From assembly GCF_030812255.1 (NCBI RefSeq), contig NZ_JAUSSH010000001.1, forward strand, positions 372,001 to 436,000: DNA of 64,000 bases. The letters run 5' to 3'. The notes beneath the pieces are model-generated. The model saw nothing but the letters and a program-made list of their open reading frames with translations. It was not told the DNA's origin and did not search any database. Shown one piece after another: positions 26,817 through 35,992 of this stretch (position 1 is its first letter; each line of letters opens with the position of its first letter). A program made the translations under genes and the position numbers. The stretch comes from Paeniglutamicibacter psychrophenolicus. GTDB taxonomy: Bacteria > Actinomycetota > Actinomycetes > Actinomycetales > Micrococcaceae.

Positions 26817-27252
26817 CGCTGCCCTGCGCCAAACCGAAGCGCGGACCGAATTGCCGGCCACGGCGCCCGAGTCGCGTTCCGTACGCACCCCTCATGCCCA
26901 TCCAGGGGTCCTGCCGCGCCCGGCCAGGGAGCCCCGCCGGCGGCTGCCCCACTGCCCGAATCCGGTGACCCGGCCGCCGCTTGCGACCCCTCGCGGTCCC
27001 CGGCACTGCTCCCGCTGGCAGTGCCGGGGGACGTCACGGAAGCTTCACGGAAATTCCTCGGTCGTCATACTCGATGCAAAAATCCTTGAAATCCAAGGGA
27101 AGCAGTCGAATTTCCTCCCGTAACAATGTGACCCTCACGGCGAGCAAAAATGACGCTGCGGGGTCATGTGAAGTGCTTTAACCGTTCGTGACAGCCCGGC
27201 CGGCAGGCCCCTTGCATCCGTGGTTTCGGCGGGCCCAAGATGGATACATCAA
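26817..27252. other. intergenic region with hairpin and met promoter
   Basis: No gene. It contains the hairpin at 26998-27029. The last 200 bp are more A/T-rich (27040-27180) and must hold the promoter for the SAM-riboswitch leader. Confidence 0.5.
26998..27029 (+). terminator. hairpin after the XRE gene
   Basis: CCCCGGCACTG (26998-27008) pairs with CAGTGCCGGGG (27019-27029), an 11-bp perfect stem with a 10-nt loop and no U tract. Confidence 0.6.
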
Positions 27253-27364
27253 CCATCAAGAGCGGCTGAGAGATCTGGCTCGTTGACGCCGCAGCAACCA
27301 TCGTCCGATGGAATTCCCCGTGCGGGAATCCGGTCGGCGAGGGTGCTAAGGCCAGAAGCGATGG
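27253..27364 (+). promoter_or_regulatory. SAM-I (S-box) riboswitch
   Basis: The strand carries the SAM-I landmarks in order: P1 left arm CCATC, AAGAG, GGCTGAGAGATCTGGC (P2 and kink-turn), GACGCCGCAGCAACC, a variable P3 (ATTCCCCGTGCGGGAAT), GGTGCTAAGGCCAG and the closing P1 arm GATGG at 27360-27364. It binds S-adenosylmethionine and lies 110 bp before metF. No strong terminator follows the aptamer before the metF ribosome binding site; CCCG-TTGA-CGGG at about 27402-27413 could be part of an expression platform. It should repress the met genes when SAM is plentiful. Confidence 0.9.
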
Positions 27365-27473
27365 AGCCGCTTTCGGCGTTCACTCACATCGCCGCAGGAA
27401 ACCCGTTGACGGGCGCCTGGGGCTTTTGTGGTGAGCCTTGAGGCCTCCCTCGTGTCGACGAGGAGTAATTTCA

Positions 27474-28400
27474 ATGAGCATTGCACCGACAACAGCACCG
27501 CCGTCACTGTCCTACGAGCTGTACCCGCCGGTGAACCGCGATGCCTCCGAGGGTGTTTTCAACACCATCACCGCACTGGAATCCACGGATCCCGACTACG
27601 TGTCGGTGACCTACTCGGGGTCCCCGGCCCGCCGCAACGCGTCCCTGGAACTGATCGAGCACCTCATCCAAAACACCCGGCTGCGTCCGCTGGCACACCT
27701 GACCTGCGTGGGGGAGAGCCGCGAATCGCTGCAGAACCTGATTCGCCACTTCATCTCCCTCGGTGTCCGGGGCGTGCTGGCACTGCGCGGGGACCTGCCC
27801 ACCGATCCGCAGGAATGGCGCGGGGAATTCCCCTTCGCCCGCTACCTGATCGAACTGATCCGGGAGGTGGAAGCCGAACACTCGGCAGCACTGGCCGGCG
27901 GGCGGCTGGGCGTGGGCGTTGCCGCCTACCCCATCCGGCATCCCGAATCCCCGTCCTTCGAGCATGACGTGGAGGTGCTGTTGGCCAAGGAACGCTCCGG
28001 GGCCCATTACGCCATCACCCAGGTGTACTTCCAGCCCGAGGAATACACACAACTCGTGGAATCCGCCCGTCGGGCCGGGGTCACCATCCCGGTGATCCCC
28101 GGGGTCATCCCGCTGAACTCGCTGCGGCGCCTGAACCGATTGGCGTCGATGACGGGGATTGCCCCGGATCCGATCCTGGCCCATGCCCTGGAAACCGCAA
28201 GCTCGGAGGCCGAACGCCACCGCATCGGCGTGGACGCCGCCGTCAACCTGGCCCGCCGGGCCTTCGACGACGGGGCACCGGGCGTGCACCTCTACACCTT
28301 CAACGACCACCGCGGCTCCCTCGATGTCATCGAGCAGCTCGAACTGCCGCGGACCCGCGCCACCCTCACCAACGCCTGGGCCACCCGCGCAGCGGTCTGA
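27474..28400 (+). CDS. metF: methylenetetrahydrofolate reductase
   Basis: 308 residues from ATG 27474, after GAGGAGTAA. It reduces 5,10-methylene-THF to 5-methyl-THF with FAD, supplying the methyl group for MetE. Family features: LSYELYPPVN (MetF starts with FE.FPP), DYVSVTYSGSP, HLTCVGESRESLQNLI, LALRGDLPTDP, the AYPIRHPES segment and AHYAITQVYFQPEEY. It is the first gene behind the SAM riboswitch and is followed by metE after 53 bp. Confidence 0.96.
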   Translation: MSIAPTTAPPSLSYELYPPVNRDASEGVFNTITALESTDPDYVSVTYSGSPARRNASLELIEHLIQNTRLRPLAHLTCVGESRESLQNLIRHFISLGVRGVLALRGDLPTDPQEWRGEFPFARYLIELIREVEAEHSAALAGGRLGVGVAAYPIRHPESPSFEHDVEVLLAKERSGAHYAITQVYFQPEEYTQLVESARRAGVTIPVIPGVIPLNSLRRLNRLASMTGIAPDPILAHALETASSEAERHRIGVDAAVNLARRAFDDGAPGVHLYTFNDHRGSLDVIEQLELPRTRATLTNAWATRAAV

Positions 28401-28453
28401 CCCGCACCTTCCTTCCAACTTCAGCAACGTCAACAACACCAAGGAGAAACACC

Positions 28454-30811
28454 ATGTCGAAGCCAACCTTCCCCGCCGCATCCATCCTCGGCTACCCGCG
28501 CATCGGGCCGAACCGCGAACTGAAAAAGGCCCTCGAGGCCCACTGGGCCCGGAAGACCGACGAAGCCACGCTGCACGCCGCCGCCCTGGAGCTGCAGAAG
28601 GCGAACCTTTCCAGGCTTGCCGCCCTGGGCCTGAAGCCCGACGACGCCTCGCTGCCGGGAGACTTCGCCTACTACGACCAGATCCTGGACGCCACGGTCG
28701 CGCTCTCGGCCCTGCCCACCCGCTTTGCCGACCTGGCCGACGCCAACGGCGCCATCGACACCGCCGCCTCCTTCGTCCTGGCCCGCGGCGACGAATCCCG
28801 CGCCCCGCTGGAAATGACCAAGTGGTTCGACACCAACTACCACTACCTCGTCCCGGAAATCGGCGAAGCCACCCCGGTCAAGGCCAACGCCGCCGCGCTG
28901 GTCGAATCCTTCAAGGCCCACGCCGCCAACGGCACCACCATCCGCCCCACACTGGTCGGCCCGATCAGCTACCTGCTGCTGGCCAAGGCCGAGGACGGCG
29001 CCGCCGCCGGATTCGACCCGCTGACCCGCATCGATGAGGTCGTCGCGGCCTACGCACGGATCCTCGCCGAACTGTCCGCCGCCGGCGCACCATGGGTGCA
29101 GCTGGACGAGCCTGGCCTGGTCACCGACCGCGGCGCCGAACTGGCCGTCCCCGGCGAGCTCGCCGAGACCGTCTACACCAAGCTGGCAGCCGCCACCGAA
29201 CGCCCGGCACTGCTGGTCACCTTCGGCTACGGCACCGCCGGGGAACCGACCCGCCCGGGTGCCACCCAGGGCCTGCTGGCCCGCGCCGGTGTCGAAGCCG
29301 TGCACGCCGACCTGGTCCGCGGCGCCCTCCCGACCGCCGAATTCCTCGGCGATTTGGCCGGCTCCACCCTGATGGCCGGAATCGTGGACTCGCGCAACAT
29401 CTGGCGCAACAACCTCTCCGCCTCGCTGGGGATCCTCAAGTCCCTGCGCATCGAGGTCGAGAAGGCCAACGGCACCCTGGCCGTGGGCACCGCCACCTCG
29501 CTGCAGCACGTCCCACACGATGTCGCCCTGGAAGCAAACCTTCCGGCCCACCTTCCCGAATGGCTCGCCTTCGCCAACCAGAAGGTCGCCGAGGTCATCA
29601 CCCTGGCCAAGGGCCTTTCCGAGGGTGAATCGGCGATCGCCGCGCAGCTTTCGGCCGCCGAATCGGCCATCGCCCACCGCGCCGGCTTCGCCGGGACCAC
29701 CGTCGCCGCGGTGCGCGAGCGCCTGGCCAACCTGACCACCGCCGACTTCTCCCGCTCCGACGCGCAGACCCGCAAGGAAGCCCAGGAGGCGGCCCTGGCG
29801 CTGCCGCCGCTGCCGACCACCACCATCGGTTCCTTCCCGCAGACCACCCAAGTCCGCACCGCCCGCGCCGCCCACAAGGCCGGCACCCTGGATGACGCCG
29901 GCTACGAGGCCTTCCTCAAGGAGGAAATCACCCGGGTGGTCGAGCTGCAGGAAAAGCTGGGCCTGGACGTGCTGGTGCACGGCGAGGCCGAGCGCAACGA
30001 CATGGTCCAGTACTTCGCCGAGAACTTCGACGGCTTCTCCGAGACCGAAAACGGCTGGGTGCAGTCCTACGGATCGCGCGCCACCCGTCCCTCGATCCTC
30101 TGGGGCGACGTCTCCCGCCCGGCGGCCTTCACCGTCCCGTGGATCTCCTACGCCGCGTCGCTGACCAACAAACCGCTCAAGGGCATGCTCACCGGACCGG
30201 TGACCATCCTGGCCTGGAGCTTCATCCGCGACGATGCGCCACTGGCCGTCTCCGCCAACCAGGTCGCCCTGGCGCTGCGCGACGAGATCGCGGACCTGCA
30301 GGCCGCCGGGATTTCCATCATCCAGGTCGACGAGCCGGCGCTGCGCGAGCTGCTGCCGCTGCGCGCCGCGGACCAGGCCAAGTACCTGGGCTGGAGCGTG
30401 GATTCCTTCCGTCTGGCCACCGCCGGCGCGGTTGATGCCACCCAGATCCACACCCACCTGTGCTACTCGGAATTCGGCGAGATCATCGAGGCCATCGACG
30501 CGCTCGATGCCGACGTCACCTCGATCGAGGCCGCCCGATCCCGCATGGAGGTCACCGCGGATTTGACCAGCTACGGCTACTCCCGCGGCATCGGCCCGGG
30601 CGTGTACGACATCCACTCCCCGCGTGTTCCCTCCACCGAGGAAGTCGCCGAGCTCATCGACATCGCCCTGGGTTCGCTGGATCCCAAGGCGCTGTGGATC
30701 AACCCGGACTGCGGCCTGAAGACCCGCGGCTACGCCGAGACCGAGGCCTCGCTGGCCAACCTGGTTGAGGCAGCCGTCGCCGCCCGCGCCGCCCTGGGCG
30801 TCGCGGTCTAG
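28454..30811 (+). CDS. metE: cobalamin-independent methionine synthase
   Basis: 785 residues, the normal MetE length. It transfers the methyl group of 5-methyl-THF (polyglutamate) to homocysteine. The N-terminal domain opens with ILGYPRIGPNRELKKALE. The catalytic C-terminal domain carries TTIGSFPQT, HGEAERNDMVQYF, SYGSRATRPSI, and the zinc site HTHLCYSEF (His and Cys near residues 665-669) and NPDCGLKTR (Cys near 754). The start follows AAGGAGAAACACC. It shares the SAM-riboswitch operon with metF; a strong hairpin lies between it and metY. Confidence 0.98.
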   Translation: MSKPTFPAASILGYPRIGPNRELKKALEAHWARKTDEATLHAAALELQKANLSRLAALGLKPDDASLPGDFAYYDQILDATVALSALPTRFADLADANGAIDTAASFVLARGDESRAPLEMTKWFDTNYHYLVPEIGEATPVKANAAALVESFKAHAANGTTIRPTLVGPISYLLLAKAEDGAAAGFDPLTRIDEVVAAYARILAELSAAGAPWVQLDEPGLVTDRGAELAVPGELAETVYTKLAAATERPALLVTFGYGTAGEPTRPGATQGLLARAGVEAVHADLVRGALPTAEFLGDLAGSTLMAGIVDSRNIWRNNLSASLGILKSLRIEVEKANGTLAVGTATSLQHVPHDVALEANLPAHLPEWLAFANQKVAEVITLAKGLSEGESAIAAQLSAAESAIAHRAGFAGTTVAAVRERLANLTTADFSRSDAQTRKEAQEAALALPPLPTTTIGSFPQTTQVRTARAAHKAGTLDDAGYEAFLKEEITRVVELQEKLGLDVLVHGEAERNDMVQYFAENFDGFSETENGWVQSYGSRATRPSILWGDVSRPAAFTVPWISYAASLTNKPLKGMLTGPVTILAWSFIRDDAPLAVSANQVALALRDEIADLQAAGISIIQVDEPALRELLPLRAADQAKYLGWSVDSFRLATAGAVDATQIHTHLCYSEFGEIIEAIDALDADVTSIEAARSRMEVTADLTSYGYSRGIGPGVYDIHSPRVPSTEEVAELIDIALGSLDPKALWINPDCGLKTRGYAETEASLANLVEAAVAARAALGVAV

Positions 30812-30821
30812 CCAGCACGCA

Positions 30822-30868
30822 GGTGTGCGGGTGCGGCACCGAGCCATTCGGTGCCGCACCCGCACACC
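30822..30868 (+). terminator. 21-bp perfect hairpin between metE and metY
   Basis: The arm at 30822-30842 (begins GGTGTGCGGGTG) is an exact reverse complement of 30848-30868 with a 5-nt loop. No U tract follows. It could end most metE transcripts or stabilise their 3' ends while allowing some read-through to metY. Confidence 0.7.
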
Positions 30869-30915
30869 ATCCCCCAACACGCACTTTTACCTCCCTCGGC
30901 CCGAAAGGCACGATC

Positions 30916-32256
30916 ATGGCCTCCAGCTCCTGGCACAACGCCACCACCGAAATCCACGCCGGGTACTCCCCGGCGGGAGAACACCGACCCATGACCGTGC
31001 CGATCTACAACACCGCGGCCTACCAGTTCCCCGACTACGCCACCGCCGCCCAGCTCTTCTCGCTCAAGGAACCGGGCTTCACCTACTCGCGCACCGGCAA
31101 CCCCACGGTCGCGGTGCTCGAGGAGCGAGCCGCCGCCCTGGAGGGCGGGATCGGGGCCATCGCCACCGCCACCGGGCAGGCCGCCGTGGCGCTGTCGCTG
31201 CTGGCGCTGCTGCAGGGACCCAACCACCTGGTGGCCTCGTCCAAGCTCTACGGCGGCACCGTCGACCTGCTCACCGACACCTTCGCCGACTTCGGCATCA
31301 CCGTGACCTTCGTCGACCCGGAGGACCCGGCGAACTGGGCCGCGGCCATCACCGAGAAGACCCGCGGCTTTTTGCTCGAGTCGGTCTCCAACCCGCTGGC
31401 CACCCTGGTGGATTTGCGCGCCATCACGGATCTGGCCCACGCCGCGGGGATCCCGGTGGTCGTGGACAACACCCTGGCCACCCCGGCCGCCTACCGGCCC
31501 ATCGAGTTCGGCGCCGACATCGTGGTGCACTCGGCCACCAAGGCCCTGTCCGGCCACGGATCGGTTCTTGGGGGACTGGTCATTGACGCCGGCACCTTCG
31601 ATTTCACCGATGCCGCCCGCTGGCCGCAGATCGCCGGACCCAAGGCGCGTTACTACGGGGATTCGCTGCTGGGGCGCTACGGAGCCAAGGCCTACCTGAT
31701 GCTCGCACGCTCCAAGTTCCTGCACGATCTGGGCCCCACTCTCTCGGCGGCCTCGGCCAGCTCCATCCTCACCGGCATCGAGACGCTCTCGCTGCGCGTG
31801 GCCAAGGCCCAGGCCAACGTGCTCGAACTGGTCGAGGCCCTGGGCGCGCATCCGGCCGTGGCCCGGGTGCACCACCCCTCGGTGCCCACCCACCAGGACC
31901 ACGAGCTGGCCAAGGAACATTTCCCGGAAGGCACCGGCTGCGTGTTTTCCTTTGACCTCAAGGACCCGGCAGCGGTGCCGCAACTGGTCGATTCGCTGAA
32001 GCTTTTCGCGCTGGCCGCCAACATCGGGGACGCCCGCTCGCTGATCGTGCACCCGGCCGCGATGACCCACTGCCGGCTCAACGATGCGCAGCTGGCGGCC
32101 GCAGGCATCGCTCCGGGCACGCTGCGCCTGTCCGTGGGACTCGAGGACGCCCGCGATCTGGTCGCCGACCTCATCTCCGGGCTCGACGCCCTGGGCCGGA
32201 ACAACACCACCACCGAAACCGTGGCCAACGCGCCGCGCGAAACCGTCAACGCCTAG
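30916..32256 (+). CDS. metY: O-acetylhomoserine sulfhydrylase
   Basis: 446 residues from ATG 30916, after GAAAGG. PLP-dependent Cys/Met-metabolism enzyme that makes homocysteine directly from O-acetylhomoserine and sulfide. Evidence: HAGYSPAGEHRPMTVPIYNTAAYQF start typical of the long OAH-sulfhydrylase branch, YSRTGNPTVAVLEERAAALEGG, and VVHSATKALSGHGS with the PLP lysine. Its length matches MetY rather than the shorter MetB type. It is followed by a second, shorter PLP enzyme after 18 bp. Confidence 0.9.
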   Translation: MASSSWHNATTEIHAGYSPAGEHRPMTVPIYNTAAYQFPDYATAAQLFSLKEPGFTYSRTGNPTVAVLEERAAALEGGIGAIATATGQAAVALSLLALLQGPNHLVASSKLYGGTVDLLTDTFADFGITVTFVDPEDPANWAAAITEKTRGFLLESVSNPLATLVDLRAITDLAHAAGIPVVVDNTLATPAAYRPIEFGADIVVHSATKALSGHGSVLGGLVIDAGTFDFTDAARWPQIAGPKARYYGDSLLGRYGAKAYLMLARSKFLHDLGPTLSAASASSILTGIETLSLRVAKAQANVLELVEALGAHPAVARVHHPSVPTHQDHELAKEHFPEGTGCVFSFDLKDPAAVPQLVDSLKLFALAANIGDARSLIVHPAAMTHCRLNDAQLAAAGIAPGTLRLSVGLEDARDLVADLISGLDALGRNNTTTETVANAPRETVNA

Positions 32257-32274
32257 GGACCAGGGAGCAGAATC

Positions 32275-33483
32275 ATGGGAACCACCAGCCACCAGGGTTT
32301 TAACACCCAAGCCATCCACGCGGGCCAGGCGCCCGACCCGCTCACCGGGGCGGTCATCCCGCCGATCTACCAGACCAGCACCTTCGTGCAGGACGGGATC
32401 AACGTGCTGCGCAGCGGGCACGAGTACTCCCGCGGCTCCAACCCGACCCGCAACGGATTCGAAACCCAGCTCACCGCCCTGGAGGGCGGGCATGCCGGTT
32501 TCGCGTTCGCCTCCGGGATCGCCGCCGAGGACGCGCTGCTGCGCGCGGTGCTGGCACCCGGTGACCACATCGTGCTCGGCGCCGACGGCTACGGCGGCAC
32601 CAACCGGCTGGTCAACCGCCTGCACGGCAAATGGGGGATCACCAACACCCCGGTGGACATCACCGATCTTGAAGCCGTCGCCGCGGCCGTGCAGCCGGGA
32701 AAGACCGCGCTGCTCTGGGTCGAAACCCCGTCGAACCCGCTGCTGGGCATCGCGGACGTGGCCGGCTGGGCACGGATCGCCCATGCGGCAGGTGCCCTGC
32801 TGGTCGTGGACAACACCTTCGCCACCCCGTTCCTGCAGCGCCCGCTGTCCCTGGGCGCGGACGTGGTAGTGCATTCGACCACCAAGTACATCGGCGGGCA
32901 CTCGGATGTGCTCGGGGGCGCGGTGATCGTGGCCCGGAAGGAATTCCGCGGCGAGGAGCTGGCGCAGTCCGTGGGCTTCCAGCAATTCGCCGGGGGAGCG
33001 GTGGCCGGGCCGCAGGACTGTTTCCTGGCCGCCCGCGGGCTGAAGACCCTGGGGCTGCGCATGGAACGCCACTGCGCCAACGCCGCGACCCTTGCCGATT
33101 GGCTGGGCACCAGCGAGGAAGTCGAAACTGTCCTGTACCCGGGCCTGGAATCGCACCCCGGCCACGAGCTGGCCAAGACGCAGTCCAACGGCTTCGGCGG
33201 GATCGTCTCGATCCAGTTTGCCGGAGGGGAAGCCGCGGCCCGGGCGTTTGCCGAGTCGATGAAGCTCTTTGCGCTCTCGGTGTCCCTGGGCGGGGTCGAG
33301 TCGCTGGTTTGCTACTCGGCGGAAATGACCCATGCCTCGGTGGTCGGCACCCCGTTGGCCGTGCCGCGGAACCTGGTGCGCCTGAGCGTGGGAATCGAAC
33401 AGGTCGAGGACCTTCTCCAGGACCTCGAGCTCGGACTGTCCGCAGCCCGGAACGCCTCGCGCCAGTACGCGGGAGCCAGATAA
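32275..33483 (+). CDS. cystathionine gamma-synthase/lyase-type PLP enzyme
   Basis: 402 residues. Cys/Met-metabolism PLP family: FNTQAIHAGQAPDPLTGAVIPPIYQTSTF, YSRGSNPTRNGFETQLTALEGG, VDNTFATPFLQRPLSLGADVVVHSTTKYIGGHSD (PLP lysine) and SLGGVESLVCYSAEMTHASV near the end. Length and motifs suit MetB (cystathionine gamma-synthase), MetC/cystathionine gamma-lyase or MetZ, which sequence alone cannot separate. Being 18 bp after metY and before a terminator, it is co-transcribed with metY. The cell would thus have both direct sulfhydrylation and a transsulfuration-type enzyme in one unit. Confidence 0.9.
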   Translation: MGTTSHQGFNTQAIHAGQAPDPLTGAVIPPIYQTSTFVQDGINVLRSGHEYSRGSNPTRNGFETQLTALEGGHAGFAFASGIAAEDALLRAVLAPGDHIVLGADGYGGTNRLVNRLHGKWGITNTPVDITDLEAVAAAVQPGKTALLWVETPSNPLLGIADVAGWARIAHAAGALLVVDNTFATPFLQRPLSLGADVVVHSTTKYIGGHSDVLGGAVIVARKEFRGEELAQSVGFQQFAGGAVAGPQDCFLAARGLKTLGLRMERHCANAATLADWLGTSEEVETVLYPGLESHPGHELAKTQSNGFGGIVSIQFAGGEAAARAFAESMKLFALSVSLGGVESLVCYSAEMTHASVVGTPLAVPRNLVRLSVGIEQVEDLLQDLELGLSAARNASRQYAGAR

Positions 33484-33487
33484 AGAC

Positions 33488-33539
33488 TTGCGGTGGTCCC
33501 TTGTGAAGGTCTGAGGGGGCTGGGGAGGGGCCACCGCAA
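33488..33539 (+). terminator. terminator of the met gene cluster
   Basis: TTGCGGTGG (33488-33496) pairs with CCACCGCAA (33531-33539). The inner part is purine-rich and can extend pairing only slightly. It lies 5 bp after the last met gene. Confidence 0.55.
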
Positions 33540-33663
33540 ACCCGTCCGGAACGAAGGCGGCGGGAATGCGTGAAGCAAATGAAGCCGTGCTGCCGCGATA
33601 AGCGGTAGATGGTTGGCGATGAGCGGCAAGCGGTGAACGGATTGTTGTCACAAATGGACAGTG

Positions 33664-33673
33664 ACTGATCAGT
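33664..33673. promoter_or_regulatory. palindrome in front of the BASS transporter gene
   Basis: ACTGATCAGT is a perfect 10-bp palindrome flanked by two TTGTCAC direct repeats (33646-33652 and 33674-33680). It lies 16 bp before the ATG at 33690 and is a plausible operator. Confidence 0.4.
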
Positions 33674-33689
33674 TTGTCACGATCTATTC

Positions 33690-34697
33690 ATGTCAATTGA
33701 TCGAAACGTACAACCAAAGCCCGGACTGGATGCCGAAGAGCGCAGCGCAAAGATTGCCGTGACGCTCTTCCCGCTGCTGGTCCTGGCCGGCGGGGCGTTC
33801 GCCCTGTTCTCCCCGGAAACCTTCAGCGGATTCTCCAAGGCCATCAACCCCTTGCTCATGGTCATCATGTTCGGCATGGGCCTGACCTTGACGCTTCCCG
33901 ACTTCGCACTGGTCGTGCGCAAGCCGCTGCCGGTGCTCCTGGGCGTGGTGGCGCAGTACGTGATCATGCCGCTGCTGGGCCTGGGCATCTCCATGTTGCT
34001 GCAGCTGCCCCCGGCCCTGGCCGCCGGTGTCATCCTGGTTGGTTGCGCACCGGGAGGCACCTCCTCGAACGTGGTGACCTACCTGGCCAAGGGAGACGTC
34101 GCGCTCTCGGTGACCATGACCTCGATCTCCACCCTGCTGGCACCCATCTTCACACCGCTGCTGACCCTGTGGCTGGCCGGACAGTATCTGCCGGTTGACG
34201 CCGGGTCGATGGCCAAGTCGATCGTGCAGATCGTGCTCATCCCCGTGGTCCTGGGCCTGGTGCTCCGCGTGATCCTGCCGCGCCTGGTCGCCAAGGTGCT
34301 GCCGGCCCTTCCCTGGGTCTCGGTCATCGCCATCACCGGCGTGGTGCTCATCGTGGTGGCCGGAAGCGCCGCCGCCATCTTCAGCGCAGGTGCGCTGATC
34401 CTGCTGGCCGTCATCCTGCACAACGCCGGCGGTGTGGCCCTGGGCTACGGAACCGCGAAGCTGTTCAAGCAGCCCATCGCCACGCGCCGCACCATGGCCA
34501 TCGAGGTTGGCATGCAGAACTCCGGCCTGGCCTCGGGCCTGGCCAAGACGTACTTCACGCCGGAAGCAGCACTGCCTGGCGCGGTGTTCTCGGTCTGGCA
34601 CAACCTCTCCGGTGCGGTCATTGCCGCCTACTGGCGCCGCAGCAGCGCGAAGAATGCCGAGCGCGAAGCCGCCGAAGCGGAACTCGTGGCCAAGTAA
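33690..34697 (+). CDS. bile acid:sodium symporter (BASS) family transporter
   Basis: 335 residues with about ten hydrophobic segments starting near residue 22. BASS signatures: LMVIMFGMGLTLTLPDF, PLPVLLGVVAQYVIMPLLG, VILVGCAPGGTSSNVVTYLAKGDVALSV (the crossover region with its sodium-site residues) and EVGMQNSGLASGLAKTYF. Bacterial members move organic anions, including 2-oxo acids and pantoate-type compounds, with Na+. The substrate is unknown. It has its own terminator and is not clearly part of the met operon. Confidence 0.93.
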   Translation: MSIDRNVQPKPGLDAEERSAKIAVTLFPLLVLAGGAFALFSPETFSGFSKAINPLLMVIMFGMGLTLTLPDFALVVRKPLPVLLGVVAQYVIMPLLGLGISMLLQLPPALAAGVILVGCAPGGTSSNVVTYLAKGDVALSVTMTSISTLLAPIFTPLLTLWLAGQYLPVDAGSMAKSIVQIVLIPVVLGLVLRVILPRLVAKVLPALPWVSVIAITGVVLIVVAGSAAAIFSAGALILLAVILHNAGGVALGYGTAKLFKQPIATRRTMAIEVGMQNSGLASGLAKTYFTPEAALPGAVFSVWHNLSGAVIAAYWRRSSAKNAEREAAEAELVAK

Positions 34698-34718
34698 TCA
34701 ACAAAGGCACGAAGTAAG

Positions 34719-34760
34719 GCACGGTGTTTCGCGCTGAGCAATCATCGCGAAACACCGTGT
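34719..34760 (+). terminator. intrinsic terminator of the BASS gene
   Basis: ACGGTGTTTCGCG (34721-34733) pairs with CGCGAAACACCGT (34746-34758); the stem extends to about 15 bp including a G-U pair, followed by CTTTTC. Confidence 0.85.
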
Positions 34761-34986
34761 CTTTTCATCGCAGATGGTTGTGCAGTCGTGGAACGGGCGG
34801 CCCGCGTTGCAGCCCAATTTGTCCTTTGACGAGACCTGAGCACTTGAGTTTTCGGCAATCTAAGCGCGTCCTGAACCTTTTTGCGGGAATCGTTGGCCAT
34901 CCCGGCAAGGACGTCAGTCAGACTAGACAGGCTGTCTAAGCTTGGTGGCAGGCCCACCAACCTGGGGAATAGGAGCAGCGCCACCC

Positions 34987-35670
34987 ATGAACATCCCTCG
35001 ACCGCGCATAGCGTTTCTACCCAATACACCTGACGCGAGGCTGCTGGCGGACCTCACGAGTCACGCAAGCGACCTTTCAGAAGCCTCGCATACCCTGGGC
35101 GAGGCCTTCGCGGCGGGTGAGGGTTCCGGCTTGTGGTTGCCACTGACGTCGCACGCGGTCACGGCATACGTCCGCCCATTTATTCACTCCAATGTCCGCA
35201 CCCGCCTTGACGAAATGCCTGGCATCCCGGCCATGTCGTCCGCTCTCAAAACGGTGCACGACACCATTCGCAAGTATCGCAACACCACCATTGCCCACTC
35301 GCAATCGGACCTGGCCGTGCCGCTCCCCGTTGCCATCCTGGACGCCGAGGGCCTGGCGGTCGAAGTCAAAGGCATATCCATCATTCATCAGATGCCACTC
35401 ATCCTTGCCGAACGCTTCTCCTGCCTGGTTTCTTCGATGGAGGACGTCGTCGACCAAGCAACCCAGCCGGTTCTGGAGCGTCTGTGGGCTTGGCTGAAGG
35501 ACGAGACCGCGGATACTATTCGCGATTGGGCGAAACCGGAGTTTGCCCACGCCACCGACGAGGACTTCACCGCAGCACAAAAAAGAACAAGGACGCCCAG
35601 TTTCACGGCCTACTGGCACGTTGAACAATCACCAGACGGCGAGCAGCCACACGAACCCCCGTCGGACTAA
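34987..35670 (+). CDS. unknown protein with a HEPN-like RNTTIAH motif
   Basis: 227 residues from ATG 34987; an earlier GTG 15 codons upstream is possible. Mainly helical by composition. I do not recognise the whole protein, but the helix KTVHDTIRKYRNTTIAHSQS contains RNTTIAH (R98 to H104), which fits the R-(N/D/H)-x4-H catalytic signature of HEPN ribonucleases found in toxins and abortive-infection systems. The surrounding A/T-richer codons and lone position in front of two other unknown ORFs would fit a defence or accessory gene. No nucleotidyltransferase (MNT) partner is visible. HEPN assignment is an inference from one motif. Confidence 0.55.
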   Translation: MNIPRPRIAFLPNTPDARLLADLTSHASDLSEASHTLGEAFAAGEGSGLWLPLTSHAVTAYVRPFIHSNVRTRLDEMPGIPAMSSALKTVHDTIRKYRNTTIAHSQSDLAVPLPVAILDAEGLAVEVKGISIIHQMPLILAERFSCLVSSMEDVVDQATQPVLERLWAWLKDETADTIRDWAKPEFAHATDEDFTAAQKRTRTPSFTAYWHVEQSPDGEQPHEPPSD

Positions 35671-35992
35671 CGCTCATCAGGCCGATCTGTCATGTGGGAC
35701 AGAACGCGGGTAGGTATTGCGTCTATCAGAAGGTCCGGCTGCAGCGTCACTCGTCCCCAACCCCAGACATCTAATAATGCTCTTTCGGCTCCAGGGGAAC
35801 TGAGGAACATACGTGCATGTGCCAAGCGCAGCGGCCTCGGAAGTCCCATTCCGAGCCAAGGACCCCACCGCAGCGCAGCTAGTTTTCCGTTGAGCATCCC
35901 CATTGAAAGTCAGCGCCTCGCGATGGCCAAGGTCCCGATCGCACTGGAGATAGGGTGATCGGCGCGAGTGGCCCAATGCCCGGCATCTTGGT
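35671..35992. other. no well-supported gene
   Basis: A minus-strand frame from ATG 35903 to 35667 (78 codons, including RPLRLAHARMFLSSPGAERALLDVW) is open and could be a small gene overlapping the end of the HEPN-like gene, but no family or ribosome binding site supports it. Confidence 0.4.

Noticed and set aside
28430-33651. Two very long minus-strand open frames opposite metE, metY and the second PLP gene
   Set aside because: They are Gly/Asp-rich antisense shadows with no family match; the plus-strand enzymes are certain.
35667-35903. Minus-strand 78-codon open frame near the HEPN-like gene
   Set aside because: No ribosome binding site or family; left as an unassigned region.
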